Source: an uncultured Lachnospiraceae bacterium | GTDB taxonomy: Bacteria > Bacillota > Clostridia > Lachnospirales > Lachnospiraceae | Direction: 5' to 3' | NCBI GenBank assembly: GCA_947630695.1 | Contig: CANRIM010000017.1 | Span: 1-46,494 of the forward strand | Length of the DNA stretch: 46,494 nt | Shown here: piece after piece, positions 17,901 to 25,395 of the stretch | How the letters are laid out: every line of letters starts with the position of its first letter | How positions within the stretch are numbered: the first letter of the stretch is position 1 | Program-made: the position numbers and the translations under genes | Notes under the pieces: generated by a model | Told to the model about the DNA's origin: nothing | What the model saw: only the letters and a program-made list of their open reading frames with translations | Database searches by the model: none

Positions 17901-18748
17901 TGTTCTTCCTCGCTGCGCGCCTCATTCAAAAGTTCCGCCGCTTTTGCCTCTCTGGAAGCGTCAATTGCTTCCGCTCTTGCCTGCTCCAGATCCCGCAAAG
18001 CTTCCTGTCCGGCAGGAGAATCCGCATCGGCACCTGCCGCTTCCTGCTGCAGTTCCATGAACCGGCTTTGCTTTTCTTTTGTTTCATCCGCAGTTTCCGC
18101 GGCTTTTCTGACGGTTTCCTCTGCCCCCGCAGGTTTATGGGAAACCGCGTTCATATACTGTTCCTGGGCGGTAGTCAGCGTCCGGAAAAAGCTTTTCAGC
18201 TTCAACGCCTTGTATACATACCTGCCCTCTCCAAACCAAAGAAAAATGTTGTCGCATTCATTTGCACATTTTTCCCGTTCTCCGGCTTCCGCATACATCA
18301 CAGCGAGTTCATACGCCCATTTTTCGTGATAATCTTTTTCATTTAACTGTTCAAGAATCCGGATCAGTTCCGGCAGCTCCGCACCCTGTCCTTTTCTGAT
18401 TTTGTAGGTCAATACCAGCACGTTCGGATCATATGGCGCAATTTCCCGATACTCTTTCAGATAACCGTTTGCCGCATCAAAATCCTTCAGTTTGACAGAT
18501 ACATTTGCCAGTTTATAGACATTGATCCGGCTCTGGGGCTGTATCTCATAAATTCTTTCATAGATAGCCCTGCAGTCCTCGTAATATCTGCATCTTTCGT
18601 AAACTTCTCCTGCCACAGTCAGCATACCGATATTCCGGACCCGATCCCAGTCAATGGTATCGGCGACATCCATCGCATGTTTGTACTCTCCGGCTTCCGA
18701 CAACTTCCTGATTTCGTCAAATTTTACTCTGACCTCGTAGCGTTCCAT
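14999..18748 (-). CDS. Large TPR protein with acidic linker and a degenerate AAA+ (CbbX/SpoVK-like) domain
   Basis: 1249 residues. The N-terminus (1-190) shows TPR-like helical pairs (YEVRVKFDEIRKLSEAGEYK, then repeated Y/A/L patterns). A very long acidic, low-complexity middle (about 190-1000) holds two repeat types. The C-terminus (about 1010-1249) aligns by eye with CbbX/SpoVK-type AAA+ domains, but key residues have changed. The P-loop reads GRAGSGRA at 1047-1054 (Lys to Arg, Thr to Ala), Walker B reads LILIEH at 1099-1104 (Asp-Glu to Glu-His), and the arginine-finger segment reads APLFDY. It is therefore probably a non-hydrolysing scaffold. No signal peptide or membrane segment is present. 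A consensus promoter lies upstream. I know no function. Confidence 0.9.
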   Translation of the reverse strand: MERYEVRVKFDEIRKLSEAGEYKHAMDVADTIDWDRVRNIGMLTVAGEVYERCRYYEDCRAIYERIYEIQPQSRINVYKLANVSVKLKDFDAANGYLKEYREIAPYDPNVLVLTYKIRKGQGAELPELIRILEQLNEKDYHEKWAYELAVMYAEAGEREKCANECDNIFLWFGEGRYVYKALKLKSFFRTLTTAQEQYMNAVSHKPAGAEETVRKAAETADETKEKQSRFMELQQEAAGADADSPAGQEALRDLEQARAEAIDASREAKAAELLNEARSEEEQEDAAAAETEDREMLGETKFPTFHLPVMEKIKAPEWRTSMPEPDRSENVPGMEFIDESAGQADTAEAYPETEGYAEETGNAEKFSVLPEDTLSEPERYAEDFPEDDLPEPERYAEDDLSEPERYAEDFPEDTLPEPDQYAEERPAGDFLEQDVPPKADSPRYQTMEELLSHAEDMKPDDLANALARALSGGQDADRSQEKPEKGMHSPKSLQNVISRIWTRSAARKAEERSFYASDPELDGMDNIDMSSVSPSRYDTLNLQKDLANSINHILNATDKAEIDKTIAVMDRRMLKTNISRYAEASAAEEKAAADTGQSDVADIVQQSMETPDAEEFTRKKEKLFSTLEDEINGQIRMIMETETEDEDIPGQISFEEYMQEQEQAQLEEAKKHAIRIAGDYMEQVTKAVPYIAEEEAKTYLADSQKELLEQARKLMESKDPDPNEIDAVMKSLMMMTAYANEKASDPHDTSVIDAAVEAKAEMAAEKAKVHVSETKAPELIEIPDIPEPVAAMESIDASELSDIPEIMEIPEIAETPEEMEVPEKTEVPAAEEIPTPVKAAAASAAAAAVAASAAVAAAKASEAAEAPKMAEVPEVVEATETEEVPEMAETPETVEVPETVEMPTAKASSKSTGLTKNLTEEFSGLFQDAPKVSDTAAMENILEASIQADAADILSENIPEETIPEVSEETREMIHENKEKLMDSIADIAPKEVEDLDKEEAKAQVVPMNDEQWEIMDYFMNVPEIEKQIAEFIEQQYRKFTNLVICGRAGSGRASLALRLYKSIRVNNPDLPNQTLKVDADSLNKKSVLKVYEKVGKGLILIEHAGMLSSVAVSELIQAMHNTKNSIYTILVSDQGKMERLFEKHPDLAPLFDYTFVIPQYNLDQFVDFGKNYALSYGYVIDDIAQLAFYSAISAKKTKNRLVTLQDVKTIINEAILNNESHSNRLFRGLGSKAKDRDGNIILKERDFS
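16020..16340. repeat. Pro-Glu pentapeptide-like repeats in the linker of the TPR protein
   Basis: The minus strand encodes repeated E-[IVM]-P-E and E-T-P-E units (such as PEMAETPETVEVPETVEMP), interrupted by an Ala-rich run around 16180-16235. The arrangement suggests an extended, flexible spacer. Confidence 0.75.
17475..17650. repeat. EPERYAED tandem repeats in the linker of the TPR protein
   Basis: Four to five copies of a roughly 12-16 residue unit, (L/S)PEPERYAEDFPEDD, are encoded on the minus strand, with matching DNA repeats (TCTTCCGCATACCGCTCCGG). Length variation between strains is likely. Confidence 0.8.
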
Positions 18749-18837
18749 TTGTTTTTCCCCTCAATGTCTTTGGTTGCCTCATCGCTTATCAAAAAAAGAC
18801 GTTTCGTCCGGTATTTGAAAATATTTACTCAAATTTG

Positions 18838-18866
18838 ATTGTACCATGCCCGGTACTTATTGTCAA
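18838..18866 (-). promoter_or_regulatory. Consensus sigma-A promoter of the TPR/AAA-like gene
   Basis: On the minus strand, TTGACA (18861-18866), a 17-nt spacer and TACAAT (18838-18843), 90 nt before the start. Confidence 0.85.
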
Positions 18867-18873
18867 AATAATA

Positions 18874-18903
18874 GAAAAAAAAGATTCCCTGTCGGAAATC
18901 TTT
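18874..18903 (-). terminator. Terminator of the SRP RNA gene
   Basis: On the minus strand, AAAGATT(T)CC pairs with GGAATCTTT (18880-18903, one bulge) and is followed by a run of T (18874-18880). It sits between the SRP RNA and the promoter of the next gene. Confidence 0.75.
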
Positions 18904-18904
18904 T

Positions 18905-19200
18905 CTTTAAATCCGCGCATTCTGCGTCGAATAACTGTTACAGACGTAACCTCTGCAGCCAGCTCGATCCAGGCTCCCCTGCGGCACACAGAAGAATTTA
19001 TTTAGTGCTGCTGTGTTCCCACCCTGACACGGTTCATAAAGTTCTGTTGCGCAAGACCCGGATGTCAACGCCGCTTACAAAGGGCAGCTCCACAACAGGT
19101 ACCCTCGGCAGAATATCACCCCTGCTATAGCGGATTGCAGGTACAAGGCACCGCTGGCTCCCCGGCTGCGCGGAAATATCTGGCTTAAAAATTCATGCAG
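18905..19200 (-). ncRNA. ffs: Signal recognition particle RNA (large, Alu-containing type)
   Basis: The minus strand at 19005-19030 folds as the SRP domain IV hairpin: GTG, then the symmetric loop GTCAGG/AGCAGC, a GTG/CAC stem and a GGAA tetraloop. Near the 5' end the strand carries GGTGCC, TGTACCTGCAATCCGC and TATAGCAGGGGTG, typical of the Alu domain of Clostridia/Bacilli SRP RNA. The 5' and 3' parts can pair (TTCCGCGC with GCGCGGAT). The RNA of about 300 nt scaffolds Ffh for co-translational protein targeting. Ends are inferred from the promoter and terminator, and could be off by a few bases. Confidence 0.92.
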
Positions 19201-19205
19201 AACCC

Positions 19206-19234
19206 AGTATAAATTTTTTTCATATTAAAGTCAA
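19206..19234 (-). promoter_or_regulatory. Promoter of the SRP RNA gene
   Basis: On the minus strand, TTGACT (19229-19234), a 17-nt spacer and TATACT (19206-19211). The -35 box overlaps the tadA stop codon. Transcription should start around 19199. Confidence 0.85.
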
Positions 19235-19716
19235 TCGGTATTTTCTGTCTTTTCCTGTCGCAGACGCACACGTAACTGCCGGAAAAACATCTGAAGAATC
19301 TCTTTACATTCTTCCTGTAATACCCCCTGTTCTACCGCGACCTGATGATTGAATCCGGCGCAGTTTAACAGATCCAGCACGGAACCGGCACAGCCCGCCT
19401 TGGGATTCATGGTTCCGATAACGCAGCGGTCCATTCGCGCCTGTACGATGGCGCCGGCGCACATGGGACAGGGCTCCAGCGTCACATAAATCGTACAGCC
19501 TTCCAGCCGCCAGTCGCCCACTGCCTTGCTGGCCTTTCGAATCGCGGCAATTTCCGCATGGCACAAAGTATTCTTATCGGTATTGCGGCGGTTGTAGCCC
19601 CGGCCGATGACCTTCTGATTGTACACAATCACGCAGCCGATGGGCACTTCGCCCAGCCTTGCCGCCTTTTTGGCCTGTGTGAGGGCCTGCCGCATATATT
19701 TTTCATCTTCCGACAT
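19231..19716 (-). CDS. tadA: tRNA-specific adenosine deaminase TadA
   Basis: 161 residues from the ATG at 19714-19716 with GAGG 9 nt upstream; an earlier TTG inside the rsmA end is less likely. H53-A-E55 (CHAEIAA) and the PCPMC cysteines C83 and C86 form the zinc-deaminase site. It converts A34 to inosine in tRNA-Arg(ACG). It follows rsmA by 11 nt and precedes the SRP RNA gene, whose promoter overlaps its stop. Confidence 0.95.
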   Translation of the reverse strand: MSEDEKYMRQALTQAKKAARLGEVPIGCVIVYNQKVIGRGYNRRNTDKNTLCHAEIAAIRKASKAVGDWRLEGCTIYVTLEPCPMCAGAIVQARMDRCVIGTMNPKAGCAGSVLDLLNCAGFNHQVAVEQGVLQEECKEILQMFFRQLRVRLRQEKTENTD

Positions 19717-19727
19717 GTTTGGTAACC

Positions 19728-20603
19728 TCAATGGCAAGCCGCCTCAAATGCATCCGCCAGTTTCGCAAAATCTTCCAGCGACAGTGCCTCTCCCCGGATA
19801 TCCGCACGATATCCCTCGTTTTCGATCAGCGTCGCGATCTGCGCTTTCGAAAGTCCCGTCTTTGCTACATTGGCAATGGAATTGACCAGCGTCTTGCGCC
19901 GCTGCTGAAACGCTGAACGAATCAGCAGAAACAGCATTGCTTCATTCTTTACGGTCACCGGCGGGGTTTCATATTTTTCCAGCCGAATCACCGCGGAATC
20001 CACACCCGGCCGCGGAAAAAAGCAGTTCTGGGGTACATTGGCCGCCAGATAGGGTCTGGCGTAATACTGCACTGCCAGAGACAGTGCGCCGTAGTCGCCG
20101 GTAGACGGCAAAGCGCTCATTCGAAGCGCGACTTCCTTCTGAATCATGACCGTAATGCTTTCGACGGGAAGCTTCTGCTCCAGCAGCTGCATAATCACCG
20201 GGGTGGTAATGTAATAGGGAAGATTGGCCACTACTTTCACCGGACTGCCGCCGCTTTTTTCTGCAATCAGTCCCTGCAGATCCATCTTTAAAATGTCGCC
20301 GCAAATCACTTCCGTATTTTCAAAATCCGCCAGGGTATCCTGCAGTACGTCCATCAGCTTCCGATCGATTTCCACCGCACAGACCTGTTTTCCCTTCCAG
20401 GCCAGAAACTGCGTCAGCGTGCCGATTCCGGGGCCGATCTCCAGGATAAAATCCTCCTTTGTGATCCGGGCCGCGTCTGTGATCTTCTGCAGCACCCGGC
20501 CGTCCGTCAGGAAATTCTGGCCGTATTTTTTCTGAATCGTAAAACCATGCTTTGCAATCACCGCTTTGGTCAGGGCCGCATGGTACAGGTCCGGTTCGCG
20601 CAT
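19728..20603 (-). CDS. rsmA: 16S rRNA (A1518/A1519-N6) dimethyltransferase RsmA/KsgA
   Basis: 291 residues. SAM motif LEIGPGIGTLT, acidic CAVEIDRKL and the catalytic NLPYYI are present, as is the N-terminal KKYGQNFL signature. It dimethylates two adjacent adenosines at the 3' end of 16S rRNA, a late small-subunit step; loss gives kasugamycin resistance in other species. AGGAGGAAGG precedes the ATG, and the gene starts 9 nt after metG. Confidence 0.96.
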   Translation of the reverse strand: MREPDLYHAALTKAVIAKHGFTIQKKYGQNFLTDGRVLQKITDAARITKEDFILEIGPGIGTLTQFLAWKGKQVCAVEIDRKLMDVLQDTLADFENTEVICGDILKMDLQGLIAEKSGGSPVKVVANLPYYITTPVIMQLLEQKLPVESITVMIQKEVALRMSALPSTGDYGALSLAVQYYARPYLAANVPQNCFFPRPGVDSAVIRLEKYETPPVTVKNEAMLFLLIRSAFQQRRKTLVNSIANVAKTGLSKAQIATLIENEGYRADIRGEALSLEDFAKLADAFEAACH

Positions 20604-20612
20604 GCCTTCCTC

Positions 20613-22559
20613 CTATGAGATCAGGGCGCCGCTCGGCATATCTTTGTCGCAGGTCACCAGCGCCAGCTCACCTTTTTCATTTTCCGCACAGAGAAGCATG
20701 CCCTCCGACAAAACGCCGGCAATTTTCGCCGGTTTCAGATTCAGCAGCACCATGACTTTTTTACCCGGCATATCCTCCGGCGCATAGCTGCTGCGGATGC
20801 CGGATACGATCTGTTTTGTCATATTACCGATTTTCACCTGGGAACAGAGCAGCTTCTTCGACTTCGGAACCGCCTCACAGGAAATGATTTCGCCCACCGC
20901 AAACTGCAGCTTCGCAAAATCCTCATAGGAAATCTCCGGCTGCAATTCGATTGCGGGGCCGGCTTCCTCTGTTTCGTCTTTGTCCGGCGCAGAAAGGGTT
21001 TCCACCTTTGCCATAACTTCCTTCGGATCCAGCCGTGCAAACAAAATTTCCGGCTTGTCCGTAACCACCGTGCCGCTCTTTAAAGTACCGAACTGTCCGC
21101 AGGCGTCAATATCCGGCAGCTGTGTGTTGAACATGGCGACGATCTTTTCCGCCGTAGAAGGCATAAAAGCATACAGCAGGCCCGCGCCGGTACAGATACC
21201 TTCTGCCAGATTGTACAGTACCGTGGAAAGCCGGTCCTGCTTCGCCTCGTCCTTTGCCAGGATCCAGGGCATGGTCTCGTCGATATATTTGTTGCAGCGT
21301 TTGAACAGATTAAAGATTTCCGTCAGCGTATCGGCCACCCGCAGCTGATCCATTTTCTGCACGCAGACCGCAGCGGTTTTTGTGACTACGGCTTTGAAAT
21401 CCCCATCCATTTCGTCCGTAACGCCTTTGTCTTCCAGTTTGCCGTTAAAGTATTTATTGGTCATGGAGATGGTCCGGTTCACCAGATTGCCCAGCGTATT
21501 GGCCAGATCGGAATTGACCCGTTCGATCATCAGTTCCCAGCTGATCACGCCATCGTTTTCAAAGGGCATCTCATGGAGCACGAAATACCGGACGGCGTCC
21601 TTGCCGAACAGCCGGACGATATCGTCCGCGTAAATCACATTTCCTTTGGACTTGCTCATCTTGCCTTCGCCCTGCAGCAGCCAGGGATGTCCGAAAATCT
21701 GCTTCGGCAGCGGCAGATCCAGCGCCATTAGCCAGATCGGCCAGTAAATGGTATGGAAACGCAGAATGTCCTTGCCGATCAGATGCAGATCTGCCGGCCA
21801 GTACTTTCCGAACATTTCATCGCTTTCTCCGTCCGCGTCATACCCCAGACCAGTAATGTAGTTGTTCAATGCATCGATCCAGACATAAATCACGTGCCGG
21901 TCGTCAAAATCCACCGGGATGCCCCAGCGGAAGGTGCTTCTGGAAACGCACAGATCCTGCAGACCCGGCAGCAGGAAATTGTTCATCATTTCATTTTTTC
22001 TGGACTCCGGCTGGATAAACTCCGGATGGGCGTTGATATGCGCAATCAGACGATCCGCATACTTGCTGGTTCTGAAGAAATAGGCTTCCTCCTTGGCCGG
22101 CGTACAGGGTCCGCCGCAGTCCGGACATTTTCCGTCAGAAAGCTGTGAGGGAGTATAGAAAGACTCACAGGCCTTACAGTACATACCCTCATACTCGCTT
22201 TTGTAAATATCGCCCTTGTCGTAAAGCTTCCGGAACATTTTCTGTACCTGTTTCTCATGGGCAGGATCCGTCGTCCGGAAAAATTTGTCATAGGAGGTAT
22301 CCATCATATCCCAGATATTCTGAATCGTATTCGCTACTTTATCGACAAATTCCTTCGGAGAGATGCCTTCTTCTTTTGCCTTGTCTTCGATTTTCTGCCC
22401 GTGTTCATCCGTCCCCGTCTGGAATCTGACATCATATCCCTGCATTCGCTTGAATCTGGCGATGCTGTCCGCCAGTACGGCCTCATAGGTATTGCCGATA
22501 TGGGGTTTCCCCGAGGTATATGCGATTGCGGTTGTGATGTAATACGGTTTTTTTGTCAT
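20613..22559 (-). CDS. metG: Methionyl-tRNA synthetase with C-terminal tRNA-binding domain
   Basis: 648 residues from the ATG at 22557-22559 (AAGGAGG at 8 nt); a longer frame upstream runs through the promoter and was dropped. KPHIGNTYE is the HIGH motif, and KMSKSKGN the KMSKS loop. A single zinc knuckle CKAC...CPDC is seen near residue 130-150. The last 100 or so residues form an EMAP/Trbp111-like domain (YEDFAKLQFAVGEI...VSGIRSSY) that binds tRNA and allows dimerisation. It charges tRNA-Met. Confidence 0.96.
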   Translation of the reverse strand: MTKKPYYITTAIAYTSGKPHIGNTYEAVLADSIARFKRMQGYDVRFQTGTDEHGQKIEDKAKEEGISPKEFVDKVANTIQNIWDMMDTSYDKFFRTTDPAHEKQVQKMFRKLYDKGDIYKSEYEGMYCKACESFYTPSQLSDGKCPDCGGPCTPAKEEAYFFRTSKYADRLIAHINAHPEFIQPESRKNEMMNNFLLPGLQDLCVSRSTFRWGIPVDFDDRHVIYVWIDALNNYITGLGYDADGESDEMFGKYWPADLHLIGKDILRFHTIYWPIWLMALDLPLPKQIFGHPWLLQGEGKMSKSKGNVIYADDIVRLFGKDAVRYFVLHEMPFENDGVISWELMIERVNSDLANTLGNLVNRTISMTNKYFNGKLEDKGVTDEMDGDFKAVVTKTAAVCVQKMDQLRVADTLTEIFNLFKRCNKYIDETMPWILAKDEAKQDRLSTVLYNLAEGICTGAGLLYAFMPSTAEKIVAMFNTQLPDIDACGQFGTLKSGTVVTDKPEILFARLDPKEVMAKVETLSAPDKDETEEAGPAIELQPEISYEDFAKLQFAVGEIISCEAVPKSKKLLCSQVKIGNMTKQIVSGIRSSYAPEDMPGKKVMVLLNLKPAKIAGVLSEGMLLCAENEKGELALVTCDKDMPSGALIS

Positions 22560-22596
22560 TGCAACTGCCTCCTTAGATCTCGTAAAACTTCTATGT

Positions 22597-22625
22597 AGTA
22601 TACCACGACGGCGGCAAAGTATCAA
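22597..22625 (-). promoter_or_regulatory. Promoter of metG
   Basis: On the minus strand, TTGATA (22620-22625), a 17-nt spacer and TATACT (22597-22602). The -35 box overlaps the stop codon of the aldo/keto reductase gene, so metG-rsmA-tadA can be transcribed on their own. Confidence 0.7.
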
Positions 22626-23767
22626 GCGTTACCGCTGCCGGCGCCCTCAAAGCGGGCCGTACATTCCTTCAGCTGCGCAATAATATCGATCTGCTGCGGG
22701 CAGGCGCGTTCACACTGGCCGCAGGCGATACAGTCGGACGCCTTTCCGCCCTGTCTGACTGCTTCCCCGTAACGCCGCTTCCCCTCGTCCAGCTGTCCCC
22801 AGACCAGCTGCTGGTTCTTTGCGTCAAAAATGTCCGGGATCGCAATCTGCATCGGACAGCCCGCCGTACAGTAACGGCAGCCGGTACAGGGCACTGCCCG
22901 GACGCCGCTTATCAGTTCCTGCGCCCGGCGGATGGTGTCCTGCTCGGCTGCATTCAGCGGGGTAAACTGCTTCATATAAGAAAGATTGTCCTGCATCTGG
23001 GAAAGATCGGACATACCGGACAAAACCGTGATAATGCCCTCCAGCGACGCCGCATACCGAATGGCCCAGGAAGCAAAGGAAGCCTTATCATCCGCTGCGG
23101 TAAAGATGTCTTTCACCTCCTGGGGCGGATTGGCCAGAGAACCGCCCTTCACCGGTTCCATAATCACAATGGATTTTCCATGCTTTCTGGCCACCTCATA
23201 ATTGGCTCTTGCGGTCACCTTTTCATTTTCCCAGTCCGCGTAATTCAGCTGCAGCTGGACAAATTCCGCTTCCGGATGAGCGTTAAGCAATTCCTCCAGA
23301 ATTTCCGGCGTGGCATGGAAAGAGAATCCCCAATGCCGGATCAGGCCCTTTGCCTTCTGCTCCTCCATAAACTCCCAGAGATGGTATTTTTCATAAAGAT
23401 GGTAATTGTTTGCCTGCAGCGCATGGAGCAGATAATAATCGAAATATCCGGCGCCGGTGCGTTCCAGACTGGTAAACAGCTGCTGTTTGACGCTTGCCTC
23501 ATCCTGAGGGCCTGCCCAGGCGCACATCTTCGTCGCCAGCAGATAACTGTCCCTGGGATAGCGGTCAGTCAGCGCCAACTTCGCTGCTTTTTCGGATGCG
23601 CCCTTGTCGTACACATACGCCGTATCAAAGTACTTCATCCCTGCGGAGAGGAACAGATCCACCATCTGCTTTGTCTGCGCAATATCAATTTCCCCGGAAG
23701 ACAGTTTCGGCAGACGCATCAGGCCAAATCCCAGCTTCGGTACTTTTTCTCCAAAATAGTTTTCCAT
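22622..23767 (-). CDS. Aldo/keto reductase with C-terminal double [4Fe-4S] ferredoxin domain
   Basis: 381 residues from the ATG at 23765-23767 (AAAGGGG upstream). The AKR barrel occupies about 1-280 (FGLMRLP, DTAYVYDKGASE, KMC, HWGFSFHA). The C-terminal part has CTGCRYCTAGCP and CIACGQCERACP, two [4Fe-4S] clusters. This fused family is widespread in anaerobes and is annotated only as a predicted oxidoreductase. The iron-sulfur clusters suggest an electron partner other than plain NADPH, but the substrate is unknown. Confidence 0.92.
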   Translation of the reverse strand: MENYFGEKVPKLGFGLMRLPKLSSGEIDIAQTKQMVDLFLSAGMKYFDTAYVYDKGASEKAAKLALTDRYPRDSYLLATKMCAWAGPQDEASVKQQLFTSLERTGAGYFDYYLLHALQANNYHLYEKYHLWEFMEEQKAKGLIRHWGFSFHATPEILEELLNAHPEAEFVQLQLNYADWENEKVTARANYEVARKHGKSIVIMEPVKGGSLANPPQEVKDIFTAADDKASFASWAIRYAASLEGIITVLSGMSDLSQMQDNLSYMKQFTPLNAAEQDTIRRAQELISGVRAVPCTGCRYCTAGCPMQIAIPDIFDAKNQQLVWGQLDEGKRRYGEAVRQGGKASDCIACGQCERACPQQIDIIAQLKECTARFEGAGSGNA

Positions 23768-23873
23768 CGTTTCGATCCCCTTTCTTTCCCTATTTTTTAT
23801 CATATCCTGTTATAATGTGCGATATCCGGTCCTTCCCCGCCAAATGCCTGTCGAAAGATGCGAGCAGTTTTTC

Positions 23874-23902
23874 TTGTTTCGCCCCGTTTGGAAGACTATA
23901 CT
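23874..23902 (+). promoter_or_regulatory. Promoter of the MerR-family gene
   Basis: TTGTTT (23874-23879), a 17-nt spacer and TATACT (23897-23902), followed by AGGGAGG and the ATG at 23953. Confidence 0.65.
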
Positions 23903-23952
23903 GTTTTTAAACCTCTGTTTGATCAAAACGGAGCGGTACAGGGAGGACTCAA

Positions 23953-24558
23953 ATGCAAAAAAATGTTTATATGATTTCTGAAGCCGCGAAAAAAGTCCAT
24001 GTAGAAACACATGTATTAAGATACTGGGAAGACGAACTGCAGCTTTCCATCGCCAGAAACGAAGCCGGGCACCGGATGTATACCGACGATGATATTACTC
24101 TTTTTCTGAATATTCGTGCATTAAAGGATCATGGATTCCAGCTGAAAGCCATTCGTCTTCTGCTTCCTGATCTCGTACATAAAACAGCGGACGAGCTTTC
24201 TTCCATTTATCTTCTGAAGGATGAACTGAACAGCCGCGCGGAGGAGATCGTATGCTGTCCTTCCACACAGACAGAGCTTTTTTATTCCGGGGAAGACAAA
24301 ATGCAGATGTTTGAAGCCATTCTGGGCGAAATCTTTCGCCGGGTGCTGGAACAGGAGCGACGCCGTATGTGCGACGAGCTGACCAGAAAAATCAGCGGTA
24401 ATCTGACTGAGGAGCTAAGCGACATGTTCCGTTCGCAGCTGCAAAAAGAAGAAGCACATTTCCGGCAGCTGGACGGATTGCTGCGTTCCCATCAAAAAGC
24501 CATCAAAGAAGCTGCGGCTGGCGATATGCGGAAAAAGAGACGTTTTCGGCTTCACTGA
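23953..24558 (+). CDS. MerR-family transcriptional regulator with C-terminal coiled coil
   Basis: 201 residues. The N-terminal winged helix (YMISEAAKKVHVETHVLRYWE, then AGHRMYTDDDI) is of MerR type. The rest is helical and rich in Glu, Arg and Gln, with a likely long coiled coil (about 110-190) and a basic end (KKRRFRLH). No effector domain or cysteine metal site is visible, unlike metal-sensing MerR proteins, so it resembles chromosome-associated or anchor-type MerR proteins. It has its own promoter and a shared terminator. Its target is unknown. Confidence 0.87.
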   Translation: MQKNVYMISEAAKKVHVETHVLRYWEDELQLSIARNEAGHRMYTDDDITLFLNIRALKDHGFQLKAIRLLLPDLVHKTADELSSIYLLKDELNSRAEEIVCCPSTQTELFYSGEDKMQMFEAILGEIFRRVLEQERRRMCDELTRKISGNLTEELSDMFRSQLQKEEAHFRQLDGLLRSHQKAIKEAAAGDMRKKRRFRLH

Positions 24559-24564
24559 AATGAA

Positions 24565-24595
24565 AAAAGGTACTGTGGATTCCACAGTACCTTTT
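24565..24595. terminator. Bidirectional terminator between MerR gene and surface-protein gene
   Basis: A perfect 14-bp stem AAAAGGTACTGTGG/CCACAGTACCTTTT with a 3-nt loop has A runs on the left and T runs on the right, so it can work for both convergent genes. Confidence 0.9.
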
Positions 24596-24616
24596 CTGTT
24601 TCGGATTTGGTTAGAA

Positions 24617-25252
24617 TTAGCACTCAGAAGCTTTGCTCTTCTTTGCTGCAACCAGACCAACACTTACCAGAGCAGCTGCAAGAACTGCCAGCGGTAAAGT
24701 AACAGCTTCGCCGGTCTTCGGAGAAGTTGTGGTACCGTTGTTACCAGGGGTGGTTACAGTGTTGCCCTTGTCATCTTTAAGATCGCCAGTAGCTGCATCT
24801 TTGTAAACAACAGCTACGATGCCGCCTTCAGGTAATACAGCAGACAGCTGTGTGCCATTAACCTCAGCTTCGATCAGCTGCCATTTCCCATCTGCATAAA
24901 CAAGGAAATAAGGCTTCATACCACTTGTCAGGTTGTTTGCAGTAACAGTAACCTTTTCACCGGGTGCTGCATTTGTAAAGCTGAGCATCTGGGAAAGGAA
25001 CTTCATACCTGCAAGATTGACACCGGAGATCTCTGTCTGGCCTGCGAAAACAGCGCTGAGATCCTGGTCTGCTGCGGCTTTATCAACTATAGCCTTAACA
25101 TCTTCCGGAACATCTGCAGTATCTACTGCGCCAAGTGTTACATTGTCACTTCCTACCAACGTTCCCTGTGTGCTGTCTGCGGCAAAAGCAGTGAATACCA
25201 TTGCTACGCATGCAACCGCTGCAACCAAAGTCGCAATTACTTTCTTTTTCAT
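24617..25252 (-). CDS. Secreted cell-wall protein with SPKTG sorting signal
   Basis: 211 residues. A signal peptide (MKKKVIATLV...FTAFA, cleaved near residue 25) is followed by a soluble domain of unknown fold and a Thr/Asn/Gly linker. The C-terminus has the SPKTG motif at 177-181, a hydrophobic stretch (185-203) and a basic KKSK tail, an LPXTG-like sorting signal. The tail ends ASEC, so a free cysteine lies beyond the basic residues. A class B sortase and an LCP-family protein are encoded just upstream on the same strand. It has its own consensus promoter, and codon use looks like that of a well-expressed gene. Confidence 0.85.
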   Translation of the reverse strand: MKKKVIATLVAAVACVAMVFTAFAADSTQGTLVGSDNVTLGAVDTADVPEDVKAIVDKAAADQDLSAVFAGQTEISGVNLAGMKFLSQMLSFTNAAPGEKVTVTANNLTSGMKPYFLVYADGKWQLIEAEVNGTQLSAVLPEGGIVAVVYKDAATGDLKDDKGNTVTTPGNNGTTTSPKTGEAVTLPLAVLAAALVSVGLVAAKKSKASEC

Positions 25253-25329
25253 ATCTTACCTCCTGAAAAAAATTTAAATTTTGGTATACCTCATATGTAG
25301 AAATATACATCAAAAATCTAATTGACTTG

Positions 25330-25358
25330 ATTATACTCTATTAAACCCAAAAGGTCAA
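25330..25358 (-). promoter_or_regulatory. Promoter of the sorted surface protein
   Basis: On the minus strand, TTGACC (25353-25358), a 17-nt spacer and TATAAT (25330-25335). The 5' leader is about 75 nt with AGGAGG just before the start. Confidence 0.85.
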
Positions 25359-25395
25359 ATACTTTTTTCAATTTTATGATAATTTCCTGCAATTT

